Assembly: GCF_004348455.1 (NCBI RefSeq)
Contig: NZ_SMKA01000051.1
Coordinates: forward strand, 1-38,001
Source of the DNA: Kribbella albertanoniae
GTDB lineage: Bacteria > Actinomycetota > Actinomycetes > Propionibacteriales > Kribbellaceae
Length of the DNA: 38,001 nucleotides
Direction: 5' to 3'
Each line of letters starts with the position of its first letter. Within the stretch, counting starts at the first letter, position 1. Positions 1-7,941 of this stretch are shown here, piece after piece. Under the pieces are notes generated by a model. It saw only the letters and a list, made by a program, of their open reading frames with translations. It made no database searches and was not told where the DNA came from. The position numbers and the translations under genes are program-made.

Positions 1-178
1 TCAGACATGTCCGGCGGCAACAAGAAACCCTGACCACGATCAACCGGCCGATACCCATTCGCCACACCCAATAATCGAACACCTACCGGGTTATACGCAC
101 CAGCCACGCCGATTCTGCAACAGCCTCTATTCGGCAGTACGACTCCGATGATCGGCAGTTGCCGCGGGGAGCCGAGCG

Positions 179-295
179 CTGGGGAGTTCCACCGGTCGTT
201 TTCGGGTGGTCCTGCTCCCCAGCCCCAGCACGGGTGAACGTCCGGCGAGGGTTGGGGAGTTCCACCGGTCGTTTTCGGGTGGCTATGCTCCCCAG
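179..295. repeat. Duplicated palindromic repeat, pair A
   Basis: Two copies start 73 bases apart (179-222 and 252-295). They share 29 identical bases (181-209 and 254-282) and a common end. Each copy folds: the outer arms are CTGGGGAG and CTCCCCAG in copy one (TTGGGGAG in copy two), and inner arms CCACC and GGTGG enclose a short loop. The right arm of copy one can also pair with the left arm of copy two, so two alternative folds exist. REP-like; no function known. Confidence 0.75.
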
Positions 296-480
296 CTCCA
301 CGCCGGGTGCGCCCACCGAACGCCCCAGCCCAGGATCGATGCGCCGCTGCCCACTGCGAGACCCGCCCGTACGCCGCATGCGCGGTAACCGCGCGGTCCC
401 CATTTTTGATGGGCTGACCACGGCGTGGCGGGTGTACCCCACCGCATGCGGCTAGCTCACCCACAACGCGGTGGGCTGAC

Positions 481-706
481 CCAAGGCCGGCTAGCTAAGG
501 CGGCTCGGGTGGTGTCAACCGAGCCCGTCGCGGTTAGCCAATGGCCGTGGTTAACGTCCGAAGGGGCGGAGACGGGCCCTCCGGTTTTTCGGACGTTGGT
601 CGTGGGCGGTGGTTAATGTCCGACGGGGCGGAGACGGGCCCTCCGATCTTTCGGACGTTGTGACGGCGGGCACCCGTGGTAGCCAGCCCTAACTAGCCGG
701 CCTTGG
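481..706. repeat. 14-bp inverted repeat flanking repeat pair B
   Basis: The 14 bases at 481-494 (CCAAGGCCGGCTAG) occur as an exact reverse complement at 693-706. They enclose repeat pair B. No transposase frame lies between them, so this could be a small non-autonomous element or a decayed one. Confidence 0.5.
548..660. repeat. Duplicated palindromic repeat, pair B
   Basis: Two copies about 51 bases long lie 62 bases apart (548-598 and 610-660). Copy one has a perfect 10-bp outer stem, AACGTCCGAA (553-562) with TTCGGACGTT (588-597), and an inner stem CGGAG/CTCCG. Copy two keeps both stems, with one T-G wobble in the outer arm and different bases in the internal loop. Conserved stems with a variable loop suggest that the fold matters, or simply a recent duplication. 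Confidence 0.75.
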
Positions 707-814
707 GGCTGACCCATCAAATGGGAGGCAGAAGTTCGCCACCGCGGCGGGTTGGCCAACCGGCGTCCTGATGTGCCGGCCTCAGCCGTAGTCCGGAAGA
801 TCAGGCGATCCGCT

Positions 815-922
815 GTGCCGGTTCGGCCGGGCTTGGATGCGATGCCTGCCGTGCCGGTTCGGCCGCAGGTGGATGCGACCCCCGTCGTACCAGCTCGGCC
901 GCAGGTGGATGCGAGCACCGTC
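815..922. repeat. 36-bp tandem repeat, three copies
   Basis: Three head-to-tail units of exactly 36 bases lie at 815-850, 851-886 and 887-922. Units two and three are closest; unit one differs mainly around GGGCTTGG versus GCAGGTGG. The period is a multiple of three, and the plus strand would read a 12-residue repeat of the type VPVRPQVDATPV in an open frame, but I see no credible start or family for such a protein. There is no spacer diversity, so this is not a CRISPR array. Confidence 0.8.
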
Positions 923-1113
923 GGCAACGGTCGGCGGGGACCCCGCCGTACGGGGGAAATGGGTGGTGAGTAAGGGAGGGCTGGTTGATGATGGGGGCAT
1001 GTTTGCTGAGGCTGCTGCTGCCTTCTGATCTGCGGGTGTCCGTGTGATCACGCCTGTCGGGTGCGACGGGTGTTCTGGTGTGCAGTTGTCCAGCGTTGGA
1101 GCTTGTTGTGCTC

Positions 1114-2007
1114 ATGCCTGAGCTTGAGATTGCGTGTGACGAGTCCGGGTTCTCCGGATCCAATCTGCTCGATCCGGTGGCGCCGGTCATTACGCATGCG
1201 TCTGTTGACCTGACGGTGGCCGAGGCGGCTGAGCTTCTGAACGGGATCCGGGTGCGGACCGCCAAGGAGTACAAGTCGAACCGGCTCCTCCGCCCCGAGC
1301 AGCGGCCGGTCCTGAAGCGGTTCCTGGCTGCGCTCGGTGGGCGGGCACACGTGCATGTCATCGACAAGACGTCGTACGTCGCCACGAGGGTGCTCGAGCT
1401 GTTCCTGGGGGAGCCGTCGTACGGCGACGGGACTCAGCTCGGCCGGGCCCAATTGCTGGATGTCAGCGTCCTGCGGTCGCGGACCGAGTTCCTGGACTCG
1501 TTCCTGGTGCTGACTCGGACCAAGCGGCTACGCCTGCTCGATCATGCGGCGATCGACAGGTTCTTCGGGTTGCTGCCGGAGGAACTCCACGGGCTCTCAC
1601 GGCGGAGGGTCGAGGAGACGTTGGTGCGGTTGATCGAGGACGATCCGGCGATTCCGCCGCCGCTGGAACCGCTGGTACCGGCGCTGGCCGAGACTGCGTT
1701 GTTCTGGAGTGCCGGGGAGCGATCGGTTGGGGTGGTGCACGACGAGCAGAGTGCGCTGACCCCGCATCGCGTCGCCCGATTGGCCGACTACCTCGCGGCG
1801 GCCGTCGTACCGGCTCCGCCGCCGTTGACCGGGGTGAGGCAGGTTGATTCGCGGCTGGATCCGCGGGTGCAGGTGGCGGATCTGCTGGCCGGGGTGGCGC
1901 GGCGCGCGGCTGAGGTCCCGGGGCTGGCGAAAGTTCTTGACGCAGAATGTCGAGGGCTGATCGGCGGCGCCGACGTCGCGGGTACACAACCTAGGAGGAT
2001 GCCGTGA
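1114..2007 (+). CDS. DUF3800-like protein
   Basis: A 297-residue protein whose motifs resemble the DUF3800 family, whose members are thought to have an RNase H-like fold and often sit in accessory DNA. Visible landmarks are an N-terminal acidic motif in CDESGFSG, a mid-protein HVIDKTSY, and a C-terminal stretch DPRVQVADLLAG that matches the conserved C-terminal aspartate motif. I chose ATG 1114 because homology-like sequence begins right after it; an in-frame start 36 bases upstream is possible. The stop overlaps the GTG of the YCII gene by four bases, so the two are probably translated together. The biochemical role is unknown; nuclease activity is only an inference from fold predictions for the family. 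Confidence 0.7.
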   Translation: MPELEIACDESGFSGSNLLDPVAPVITHASVDLTVAEAAELLNGIRVRTAKEYKSNRLLRPEQRPVLKRFLAALGGRAHVHVIDKTSYVATRVLELFLGEPSYGDGTQLGRAQLLDVSVLRSRTEFLDSFLVLTRTKRLRLLDHAAIDRFFGLLPEELHGLSRRRVEETLVRLIEDDPAIPPPLEPLVPALAETALFWSAGERSVGVVHDEQSALTPHRVARLADYLAAAVVPAPPPLTGVRQVDSRLDPRVQVADLLAGVARRAAEVPGLAKVLDAECRGLIGGADVAGTQPRRMP

Positions 2008-2366
2008 AGTACGTGATCCTGATCCACTCCAACCCGCAGCCGTGGGGTCACCCGACCATCGATTTCACCGAGGTCGGCCGGGCGATCCCGGCCGACGAGC
2101 GGGCCGCTATGGGCAAGGAGTTCGACGAGATGCTGACCGAGCTCTCGGAGTCCGGCGAACTCGTCTCCGGGCAGGCGCTCGGCCCGGCCGACGGCGCGAA
2201 GCTGTATCGAGGCAGCCGGGTCGCCACCGACGGGCCGTACGCGGAGGCGAAGGAGCACCTGGCCGGGTTCTTCCTGATCGACGTGGACTCCCAGGAGCGC
2301 GCCGAGGCCATCGCCGGGCGGTTCGCTGGCCCGGGGGACACCATCGAGCTCCGCGCAACAATGTGA
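2004..2366 (+). CDS. YCII-related domain protein
   Basis: A 120-residue protein of the YCII family (ferredoxin-like alpha-beta barrel), the type often called DGPF-domain protein. The N-terminus MKYVILIHSNP is the usual first strand, and the motif TDGPYAEAKEHLAGFFLID is the family signature. In other actinomycetes such genes often accompany ECF sigma factors; none is adjacent here. The GTG start at 2004 lies inside the stop of the DUF3800-like gene, preceded by AGGAGG, which supports both the start and translational coupling. Molecular function unknown; some relatives act on small ring-cleavage products. Confidence 0.85.
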   Translation: MKYVILIHSNPQPWGHPTIDFTEVGRAIPADERAAMGKEFDEMLTELSESGELVSGQALGPADGAKLYRGSRVATDGPYAEAKEHLAGFFLIDVDSQERAEAIAGRFAGPGDTIELRATM

Positions 2367-2469
2367 TTTATTCCCTTCCGGCGCCGACGCGGACGTGACG
2401 TACGCCGTACCGCAAACCTCCTGGCTCCCCTAATCTAGGGAAACTTACCGAGAGTCAGGAGGCGACGCA

Positions 2470-3051
2470 GTGACGACTGTCGTCCTGATGGGCCCGCCCG
2501 GTGCCGGCAAGGGCACCCACGCCGGGATGCTGGCCGGCGAGGTTGCCGTCCCGGCGATCTCTACCGGCGACATTTTCCGGGCACATGTTGCCGCCGGCAG
2601 CGAGCTCGGCCGAACCGCGCAGCAGTACGTCGACTCTGGGGCCTACGTCCCGGACGAGGTGACGAATGCGATGGTTCGCGAACGGCTCGCCGAGGAGGAC
2701 GCCCGCTCCGGCTTCCTGCTGGACGGATATCCGCGGACTCTCGACCAGGCCGCCGTACTGGACGACTTGCTCGCTACCCAGGGTCGCGACCTGACCGCGG
2801 TCATCGTGCTGCAGGTCGACCGCGAGTCCCTCGTACGACGGTTGCTCCGGCGAGCCGAGATCCAGGGCCGCTCCGACGATTCCGAGGACGTCATCCGGCG
2901 CCGCCTCGAGGTCTACGCCGAGCAGACGCTCCCGCTCATCACCCTGTACGGCGGTCGCGGGCTCGTGCACGAGATCGACGGCAACGGTGATGTCGAGGCG
3001 GTCCGCGAACGCATCCTGCAGGTCACCTACACCTTCACCCCCGCCACCTGA
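2470..3051 (+). CDS. adk: Adenylate kinase (short type)
   Basis: A 193-residue nucleoside monophosphate kinase that would catalyse ATP + AMP = 2 ADP in the cytosol. The P-loop GPPGAGKGT is at residues 9-17, followed by the AMP-binding ISTGDIFRAH region, the family signature as LDGYPRTLDQA (Tyr where Phe is common) and RRR...E.YAEQT near the C-terminus. There is no long LID insertion, so it is of the short type found in many actinomycetes. The GTG start at 2470 follows CAGGAGG at a normal distance, and a TAATCT sequence at 2431-2436 could be its -10. It is not next to secY or ribosomal protein genes, so it may be a second, paralogous adenylate kinase. Confidence 0.88.
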   Translation: MTTVVLMGPPGAGKGTHAGMLAGEVAVPAISTGDIFRAHVAAGSELGRTAQQYVDSGAYVPDEVTNAMVRERLAEEDARSGFLLDGYPRTLDQAAVLDDLLATQGRDLTAVIVLQVDRESLVRRLLRRAEIQGRSDDSEDVIRRRLEVYAEQTLPLITLYGGRGLVHEIDGNGDVEAVRERILQVTYTFTPAT

Positions 3052-3087
3052 CGGAACATCCCGTCCGGCCGTGCGGTTGTGATCGGT

Positions 3088-4137
3088 ATGCATGGTGAGT
3101 ACAAGGTGCCGGGTGGGAAGTTGGTTGTCGCGGATCTAGAGGTGGTCGGCGACCACGTCCGGAGTGCGCAAGTGAGTGGCGACTTCTTCCTCGAGCCGGA
3201 TGATGCGCTTGAGCGGATCAACGGGGCTTTGGCCGGGTTGCCAGTGGTGACGCCGGCCGCGCAGGTGGCGGCTCGGGTGCGTGGAGTGCTCGGGGATGGC
3301 GTTGAGATGGTGGGCTTCTCGCCGGAGGCGGTGGCGGTTGCCGTACGGCGGGCGTTGACGGGCGCGACTGGTTGGCACGATCACGCGTGGCAGTTCGTGC
3401 ATGACGTGCCGCGCGAGCCTGCGTTGCAGATGGCGCTGGATGAGGTGCTGACCGAGCAGGTGGGCTCGGGGGAGCGGCCGCCGACCTTGCGGGTGTGGGA
3501 GTGGGACCGCAATGCGGTGATCATCGGAAGCTTCCAGTCCGTGCGCAACGAGGTCGACCTCGAGGGCGCGGCGAAGAACGACGTGACGGTGGTACGGCGG
3601 ATCTCCGGCGGCGGCGCGATGTTCGTGGAACCGGGGAACACGATCACCTACTCGCTCTACGTCCCTGAATCCCTGGTGTCCGGGCTCTCGTTCGTCGAGT
3701 CGTACGCGTTCCTCGACGACTGGGTGATCGGTGCGCTGAACGACCTCGGCATCGCGGCGACGTACCAGCCGATCAACGACATCACGTCACCCGCAGGCAA
3801 GATCGCGGGGGCTGCGCAGAAGCGGTTCGCGGGTGGCGCCGTACTGCATCACGTCACGATGGCCTACGACATGGACGCGACGAAGATGCTGCAGGTACTG
3901 CGGATCGGTCGCGAGAAGCTGTCGGACAAGGGCACGACCAGCGCCAACAAGCGAGTCGACCCGTTGCGCAGTCAGACCGGCCTAGCACGGACCGAGGTGA
4001 TCGACCGAATGCTTGCTTCGTTCAACAGTCGCTATGGCCTGCAGCAAGGCACGATCGACGCGGGCACCGTTGCCCGCGCCGAGGCCTTGGTAGGAACGAA
4101 GTTCGGCACCGAGGAGTGGCTCAACCGCGTGCCCTAG
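3088..4137 (+). CDS. Lipoate-protein ligase A with N-terminal accessory domain
   Basis: A 349-residue enzyme that would attach lipoate to the E2 or H subunits of ketoacid dehydrogenases or the glycine cleavage system. Residues about 1-95 (KVPGGKLVVADLEV, SGDFFLEPDDALERI) match the accessory domain that is C-terminal in E. coli LplA; here it comes first. The catalytic domain follows, with RRISGGGAMF, GNTITYSL and the lysine region AGAAQKRFAGGAVLHH. The order accessory-then-catalytic is the notable feature and is seen in other actinobacteria. ATG 3088 is chosen; GTG 3079 would add three residues. It starts 36 bases after adk. Its stop TAG shares the palindrome CTAG with the stop of the convergent gene. 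Confidence 0.88.
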   Translation: MHGEYKVPGGKLVVADLEVVGDHVRSAQVSGDFFLEPDDALERINGALAGLPVVTPAAQVAARVRGVLGDGVEMVGFSPEAVAVAVRRALTGATGWHDHAWQFVHDVPREPALQMALDEVLTEQVGSGERPPTLRVWEWDRNAVIIGSFQSVRNEVDLEGAAKNDVTVVRRISGGGAMFVEPGNTITYSLYVPESLVSGLSFVESYAFLDDWVIGALNDLGIAATYQPINDITSPAGKIAGAAQKRFAGGAVLHHVTMAYDMDATKMLQVLRIGREKLSDKGTTSANKRVDPLRSQTGLARTEVIDRMLASFNSRYGLQQGTIDAGTVARAEALVGTKFGTEEWLNRVP

Positions 4138-4766
4138 CTCCTGCTGAGGTTGTAGAAAGTTGCGTTCCCGATCGGGTAACTCTTGACCACCCGGAACTCG
4201 CGCAGCGCGGCCGCGACGTCGTCGGTCAGCAGACGCTCGCCCTGGCCGATCAGGATCGGTGAGACGCCGAGGTCGAGCTCATCGATGAGACCGGCCAGCA
4301 GGTACTGGCGAACGGTCGACGCGCCGCCGCCGATGATGATGTCCTGGTCGCCGGCCGCCGCCTTCGCCCGATCGAGTACGACGTCGATCGGCTCGCTGGT
4401 GAAGTGGAACGTCGTACCGCCCTCCATCGTCACCGACGGACGATCGTGGTGCGTGAGGACGAACGTGTCGTGATGGTACGGCGGGTTGTCGCCCCACCAG
4501 CCCGTCCAGGACTCGTCCGCCCACGGACCGCGGTGCGGACTGAACATGTTCCGGCCCATGATCGTCGCTCCGGCCCGGTCGTGGAACCGTCGCAGCTGGT
4601 CGGCTCCGGGGCCACCACGGCCGCTGTCCCGCTCCTCCATCGCGGATTCGTACCAGGCGTGCAGTCCTTCGCTGTTGTCGCCGAACGGCTCGTCCATCCG
4701 CTGGTCCAGCCCGGACGAGAATCCGTCGATGCTGACCGTGAAGTTGGCTACTCGTACCTTGCCCAT
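4134..4766 (-). CDS. Dihydrofolate reductase / RibD C-terminal family protein
   Basis: A 210-residue NADPH-dependent reductase-like protein of the RibD C-terminal/DHFR fold. It starts with VANFTVSIDGFSSG, then GATIMGRNMFSPHRGPW, and carries IIIGGGASTVRQYLLAGLIDELDLGVSPILIGQGERLL, the dinucleotide-binding signature. Such stand-alone proteins are common in actinomycetes and their substrates are mostly unknown; true folate reduction is unlikely. ATG 4766 follows GGAAGGAGC on the minus strand. A 7-bp inverted repeat (4779-4785 and 4800-4806) lies just upstream and could be an operator or leader hairpin. Convergent with the lipoate ligase gene. Confidence 0.85.
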   Translation of the reverse strand: MGKVRVANFTVSIDGFSSGLDQRMDEPFGDNSEGLHAWYESAMEERDSGRGGPGADQLRRFHDRAGATIMGRNMFSPHRGPWADESWTGWWGDNPPYHHDTFVLTHHDRPSVTMEGGTTFHFTSEPIDVVLDRAKAAAGDQDIIIGGGASTVRQYLLAGLIDELDLGVSPILIGQGERLLTDDVAAALREFRVVKSYPIGNATFYNLSRS

Positions 4767-4832
4767 GACCTGCTCCTTCCGAGGGTTTCTTGCTTACACC
4801 CCTCGGTCGGAGCAGTCACGAGCGCTTTGACA

Positions 4833-5351
4833 TCAACTGGAAAAGTTTCTTCCCGGACCGCGGAAGGGACCGCGGAAGTGACGCCGGCGGTGCATGCCGC
4901 TGAAGATCACGACCCAGAACACGCCCCACAACAGCCAGGGCGCGGTCAGCGTGACCGCGGTGACGACCAGGCCGACCATCAGGAACGGCAGCACGAGGAA
5001 GAGCGGCGACGGCATCGCGAACTGTTGTGGGTGGCGCGCACGAGCCACCTGCAACTCACCCGACACCGGCAGATCTTCGAAGAGCGGCTCCAGCTCATCG
5101 GCGTACCGGGCTCGGGTCGCAGTCTCGCTGCGCTCCTCGAACTCGTCCTGCGTCAGCCGGCCGGCCACGAAGTGCTCACCGAGCAACTCCACCGCGCGGT
5201 CCCGCTCCGAGTCCCCGATCCGGACCGCGCGGCGCGCCGCCCGGCTACCGCGGTCGTCCCGGTCCTGCCGAGCCGACCGCACTGATCGCAGCGGCCGGTT
5301 CCGCGCGGCTGCGTCGTACCACTCAGGGCCTTGCCATTGTGGTGTGCTCAT
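4833..5351 (-). CDS. DUF1707 (SHOCT-like) membrane protein
   Basis: A 172-residue protein with a DUF1707 domain at about residues 42-95 (RIGDSERDRAVELLGEHFVAGRLTQDEFEERSETATRARYADEL with the short break expected), followed by two membrane helices (about 112-150) and a basic, glycine-rich tail. DUF1707 resembles the SHOCT oligomerisation motif. The start codon overlaps the stop of the padR gene by four bases (ATGA), so the pair is one transcript and the regulator probably controls this protein. Role unknown; PadR-linked small membrane proteins often respond to envelope or drug stress. Confidence 0.85.
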   Translation of the reverse strand: MSTPQWQGPEWYDAAARNRPLRSVRSARQDRDDRGSRAARRAVRIGDSERDRAVELLGEHFVAGRLTQDEFEERSETATRARYADELEPLFEDLPVSGELQVARARHPQQFAMPSPLFLVLPFLMVGLVVTAVTLTAPWLLWGVFWVVIFSGMHRRRHFRGPFRGPGRNFSS

Positions 5352-6019
5352 GTTCGATCGTTGTTGTCGTCGGCGAGGATGCCGTAGAGCTTCCGGCGCA
5401 GCTCAGCCACCGCATCCTTGGCCTGTGCCTGCTGCTCCGGCGTGCCGGTCGAGACGATCTGCCACATCGCCGCGGCCACCTGACCGAGCATCGGCTTCAG
5501 CCCGTTGTCGTCGGACTCCGTGGGCGCGCTCATCGCCTCCCACGGCGCCGCGACCTCGTCGGCGTGCTCGGCGACGTACGCCCGGCCCTCGTCGGTCAGG
5601 GTGAACGTCCGCCGCCCGGTCTCGGCGTCGGCCGCCACCAGGCCCTCGTCCTCGAGCTGCTGCAGCGTCGGGTAGATCGAGCCGGGGCTCGGCTTCCACG
5701 CGCCGCCGCTGCGCTCGGCGATCTCCTGGATGATCTGATAGCCGTTCATCGGCTGCTCAGCCAGTACGGCGAGGATCGCGGCCCGCACGTCGCCCCGCCG
5801 GGCCTTGGGTCCGCGCGGACCCGCTCCCCACGGCGGCGGCCCGAACTGTGGTCCGCCGAACATCGCCCACGGTCCACCGCCGAACCCCTGATGTCCGCGA
5901 TGTCCGCGATGCCCGCCCATCGCGGTGTGCAGGTCGCGTTTGAGATTCTCGAAGAAGTCGTCACAGTTGCGCTCCGCGCGGGCCCAGGGCCAGCCGGCCG
6001 CGTACGCCGATCCCGTCAT
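5348..6019 (-). CDS. PadR-family transcriptional regulator
   Basis: A 223-residue regulator. A Gly/His/Phe-rich N-terminal segment (residues about 30-75, GGHRGHRGHQGFGGGPW) precedes a winged helix: RGDVRAAILAVLAEQPMNGYQIIQEI, GAWKPSPGSIYPTLQQLEDEGLV, and the wing GRRTFTLTDEG. This is PadR subfamily 1 with an acidic C-terminal helix region. ATG 6019 is the only sensible start. A 17-bp imperfect palindrome centred on CGATATATCG lies 31-47 bases upstream, a likely autoregulatory site. It leads a two-gene operon with the DUF1707 membrane protein. Confidence 0.9.
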   Translation of the reverse strand: MTGSAYAAGWPWARAERNCDDFFENLKRDLHTAMGGHRGHRGHQGFGGGPWAMFGGPQFGPPPWGAGPRGPKARRGDVRAAILAVLAEQPMNGYQIIQEIAERSGGAWKPSPGSIYPTLQQLEDEGLVAADAETGRRTFTLTDEGRAYVAEHADEVAAPWEAMSAPTESDDNGLKPMLGQVAAAMWQIVSTGTPEQQAQAKDAVAELRRKLYGILADDNNDRT

Positions 6020-6049
6020 TCCGATCCACCATCCTTCAGCTCCGATACT

Positions 6050-6066
6050 TCGACGATATATCGCGA
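6050..6066. promoter_or_regulatory. Candidate PadR operator
   Basis: Imperfect 17-bp palindrome TCGACGATATATCGCGA with the perfect core CGATATATCG, 31 bases upstream of the padR start. AT-rich ATAT-centred palindromes are typical of PadR binding sites. The assignment is by position and symmetry only. Confidence 0.5.
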
Positions 6067-6094
6067 ACGATCGGTACCCAACCCCTCTGAGGGA

Positions 6095-6133
6095 TGAAAA
6101 ACACCCACCGAACCCTTAGGGGTCGGTGGGCGT
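6095..6133 (-). terminator. Rho-independent terminator of the DUF2993 gene
   Basis: On the minus strand a 15-bp stem with one mismatch and one wobble (6119-6133 with 6101-6115, three-base loop) is followed directly by a run of five T. It sits 20 bases after the DUF2993 stop and ends that transcript before the padR promoter. Confidence 0.8.
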
Positions 6134-6152
6134 TCAGTTGGGGCAGGTGCGG

Positions 6153-6875
6153 TCAGGTGCTCAGCTTCAGGTTGGCCGCCGTCGCGATCAGGATGACGTT
6201 GCCGCCCTCGACGGCGACCTCCTTGAGGGTGGCGTCGTACGGGAGCTTCGGCAGCGAGATCCCACGGGCCAGCCGGGACTTCAGCAGGTCGCGGGCGACC
6301 GCCGGCACGTCGCTGGAGATCTCGTCGACGGCCAGCGCGACCCGGCCGTTCTTCGCGGTCGGGGTGACGGCGACGTCGACGGCGAACTCACCCACCGACA
6401 GTTTGGCCCGCAGTTTGCCGTCGACAGCCTCCAGCTTGAGTCCGCTGAGCCCGGTGCCGCGGGCGGCGAGCTTCGCGACCTCGGCCGGCGAGAGCGCCAG
6501 CCGGATGTCGGTGTTGTCGACGGTGACCGACGCGCCGCTGCCGCCGGTGATCACGGCCCGCGGGACGTGGACGCCGGTCATCTTCACCTCGAGGTTCTCG
6601 CCCGGCACCTCGGAGAAGGTCGGTTTCGTCATCGTCATCGTGACCGACTTGAACTCCTCCTTCGCCACCTGCGGCAGGAATCCGAACCCGCCGATCTGGA
6701 CGGAGGTGTCCTGAGCGGTCAGGTCGTAGCGCGCCGCCTGCTGCTCGGCCATCGAGGCCAGCCGGTTCTCGGCGGCCCAGGCGGCGGCCCGGTCGGCCGC
6801 AACCGCGAGCACCGCAAGCACGATCAGCGTGACCACCAGCCGCCGCACCCAGCGACGTGGTTTCCTCGAACTCAT
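6153..6875 (-). CDS. DUF2993 (LmeA-like) membrane-anchored protein
   Basis: A 240-residue protein with a basic N-terminus and one membrane helix (about residues 10-30, RRLVVTLIVLAVLAVAADRAAAWAAENRLA), then an exported DUF2993 domain. The mycobacterial relative LmeA binds phospholipid and supports lipomannan elongation in the periplasm. The helix AENRLASMAEQQAARYDLT and the following VQIGGFGFLPQV are typical of the start of this domain. ATG 6875 is preceded by GGAAGGG, which favours it over a start 60 bases upstream. It lies 60 bases downstream of the epimerase gene on the same strand, possibly one operon, with a strong terminator after it. Confidence 0.8.
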   Translation of the reverse strand: MSSRKPRRWVRRLVVTLIVLAVLAVAADRAAAWAAENRLASMAEQQAARYDLTAQDTSVQIGGFGFLPQVAKEEFKSVTMTMTKPTFSEVPGENLEVKMTGVHVPRAVITGGSGASVTVDNTDIRLALSPAEVAKLAARGTGLSGLKLEAVDGKLRAKLSVGEFAVDVAVTPTAKNGRVALAVDEISSDVPAVARDLLKSRLARGISLPKLPYDATLKEVAVEGGNVILIATAANLKLST

Positions 6876-6935
6876 CCCAGCCCTTCCGGCTTCGGTATCC
6901 CCGTCGAACCCGCACAGCTTAGGGTGTGCCTCCAA

Positions 6936-7862
6936 CTACTGACGCCCGGTAGAGCGATTCAGTTCGATCATCTCCCGTACGGCGTCCGCCACGGGGACCG
7001 GTTCGATGCCGAAGGCAACCATTGCCGGAGTGCTGTCGACGGTGAACGGACGGCGCCATTGGTACTGCGTCTCGATCGATGCGCGGGCGGTCGAGTTGAA
7101 GAGTCCGCCCAGCCGCAGTACGAACGACGGCATCGACGAGATCCGGGCCGGCGCCGTACCGGCGAGTTCCGCGGTCAGGGTCGCGAGTGCGCGCACCGAC
7201 AGTGGTTCCGGGCTGGGTACGTGCCAGGCGCGACCCCACTTGGTGTCGTCGTCGGCGACGGCAATCAGCGTCCGCGCGACATCGCCGACGTACGTCCAGC
7301 TGTGCGGTGCGTCGAGGTCGGCGGGGATCGAAGCCGCCTTACCTGCAAGGAGTTTGGGCAACACAAGCACGCTGTACGGCGACATCGCGCCTGCGCCGAG
7401 ATAGTCCGAACCGCGGACTTCGGCGGTCCGGATTCGTCCGGCCTCGTGTGCTTTGAGTGCGTCGGTCCACACCTGCGTGCGGACCTGACCTTTGACCGAG
7501 TTCGGTTTTAGCGGCAGGTCCTCGCGGATCGGGCCGTCGACTTCGCCGTACCCATAGAGGTTCCCGGTTGTCACCAGCAGGGCCTTGCTGAGCTCGGCCG
7601 CTCGCACCAGCCCGGCACCTAGCGGCGGCCAGTCAGTGGCCCACTGCGGGTACGGCGGTCCTGCGCACGAATAGATCGTCGCGGCGCCCTCGGCGATCCG
7701 CGCCAATTCGTCGCCGTTCGTTGCATCGGCCGCCACGCCCTCGATGCCGTCCGGAGCGCCGCCACGCCTACTGATGAGCTTCACGTGATCTCCGCGCTGC
7801 ACCAGCAACCGCGCGACCGCCGTACCAACAGGACCCTGCCCCACAACCACCTGTAACGCCAT
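6936..7862 (-). CDS. NAD-dependent epimerase/dehydratase family protein
   Basis: A 308-residue atypical short-chain dehydrogenase-like protein. The N-terminal strand VVVGQGPVGTAVARLLVQRGDHV carries a GxGxxG nucleotide-binding loop, followed by GVAADATNGDEL (acidic residues near the adenine) and a TTGNLYGYGEVDGP region with the Tyr position of the family. GSDYLGAGA and SWTYVGDVARTLI are typical of sugar- or flavonoid-type reductases in this superfamily. Substrate not predictable. Start ATG 7862 is divergent from the membrane protein gene at 7942. Confidence 0.82.
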   Translation of the reverse strand: MALQVVVGQGPVGTAVARLLVQRGDHVKLISRRGGAPDGIEGVAADATNGDELARIAEGAATIYSCAGPPYPQWATDWPPLGAGLVRAAELSKALLVTTGNLYGYGEVDGPIREDLPLKPNSVKGQVRTQVWTDALKAHEAGRIRTAEVRGSDYLGAGAMSPYSVLVLPKLLAGKAASIPADLDAPHSWTYVGDVARTLIAVADDDTKWGRAWHVPSPEPLSVRALATLTAELAGTAPARISSMPSFVLRLGGLFNSTARASIETQYQWRRPFTVDSTPAMVAFGIEPVPVADAVREMIELNRSTGRQ

Positions 7863-7941
7863 GGCCCCAACCTACTGTGCGCTGTTGTGGAGCGGCTGAT
7901 CACTGTGCGTCAATTGACCTTCGTCTGATGTGAGGACCGCC

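Larger units (their letters stand above)
1..1113. other. Non-coding repeat-rich region
   Basis: I see no convincing gene here; the open frames are short, overlap on both strands and match no family I know. The stretch instead holds two copies of one palindromic repeat (179-222 and 252-295), two copies of a second (548-598 and 610-660), a 14-bp inverted repeat around the second pair (481-494 and 693-706), and a 36-bp tandem repeat in three copies (815-922). Each is listed separately. Confidence 0.7.

Noticed and set aside
815..922. CRISPR array
   Set aside because: The 36-bp units are adjacent with no spacers and no cas genes are present.
5027..6097. Long plus-strand frame of 356 codons across DUF1707 and padR
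   Set aside because: Arg/Pro-rich shadow of two clear minus-strand genes, with no family match.
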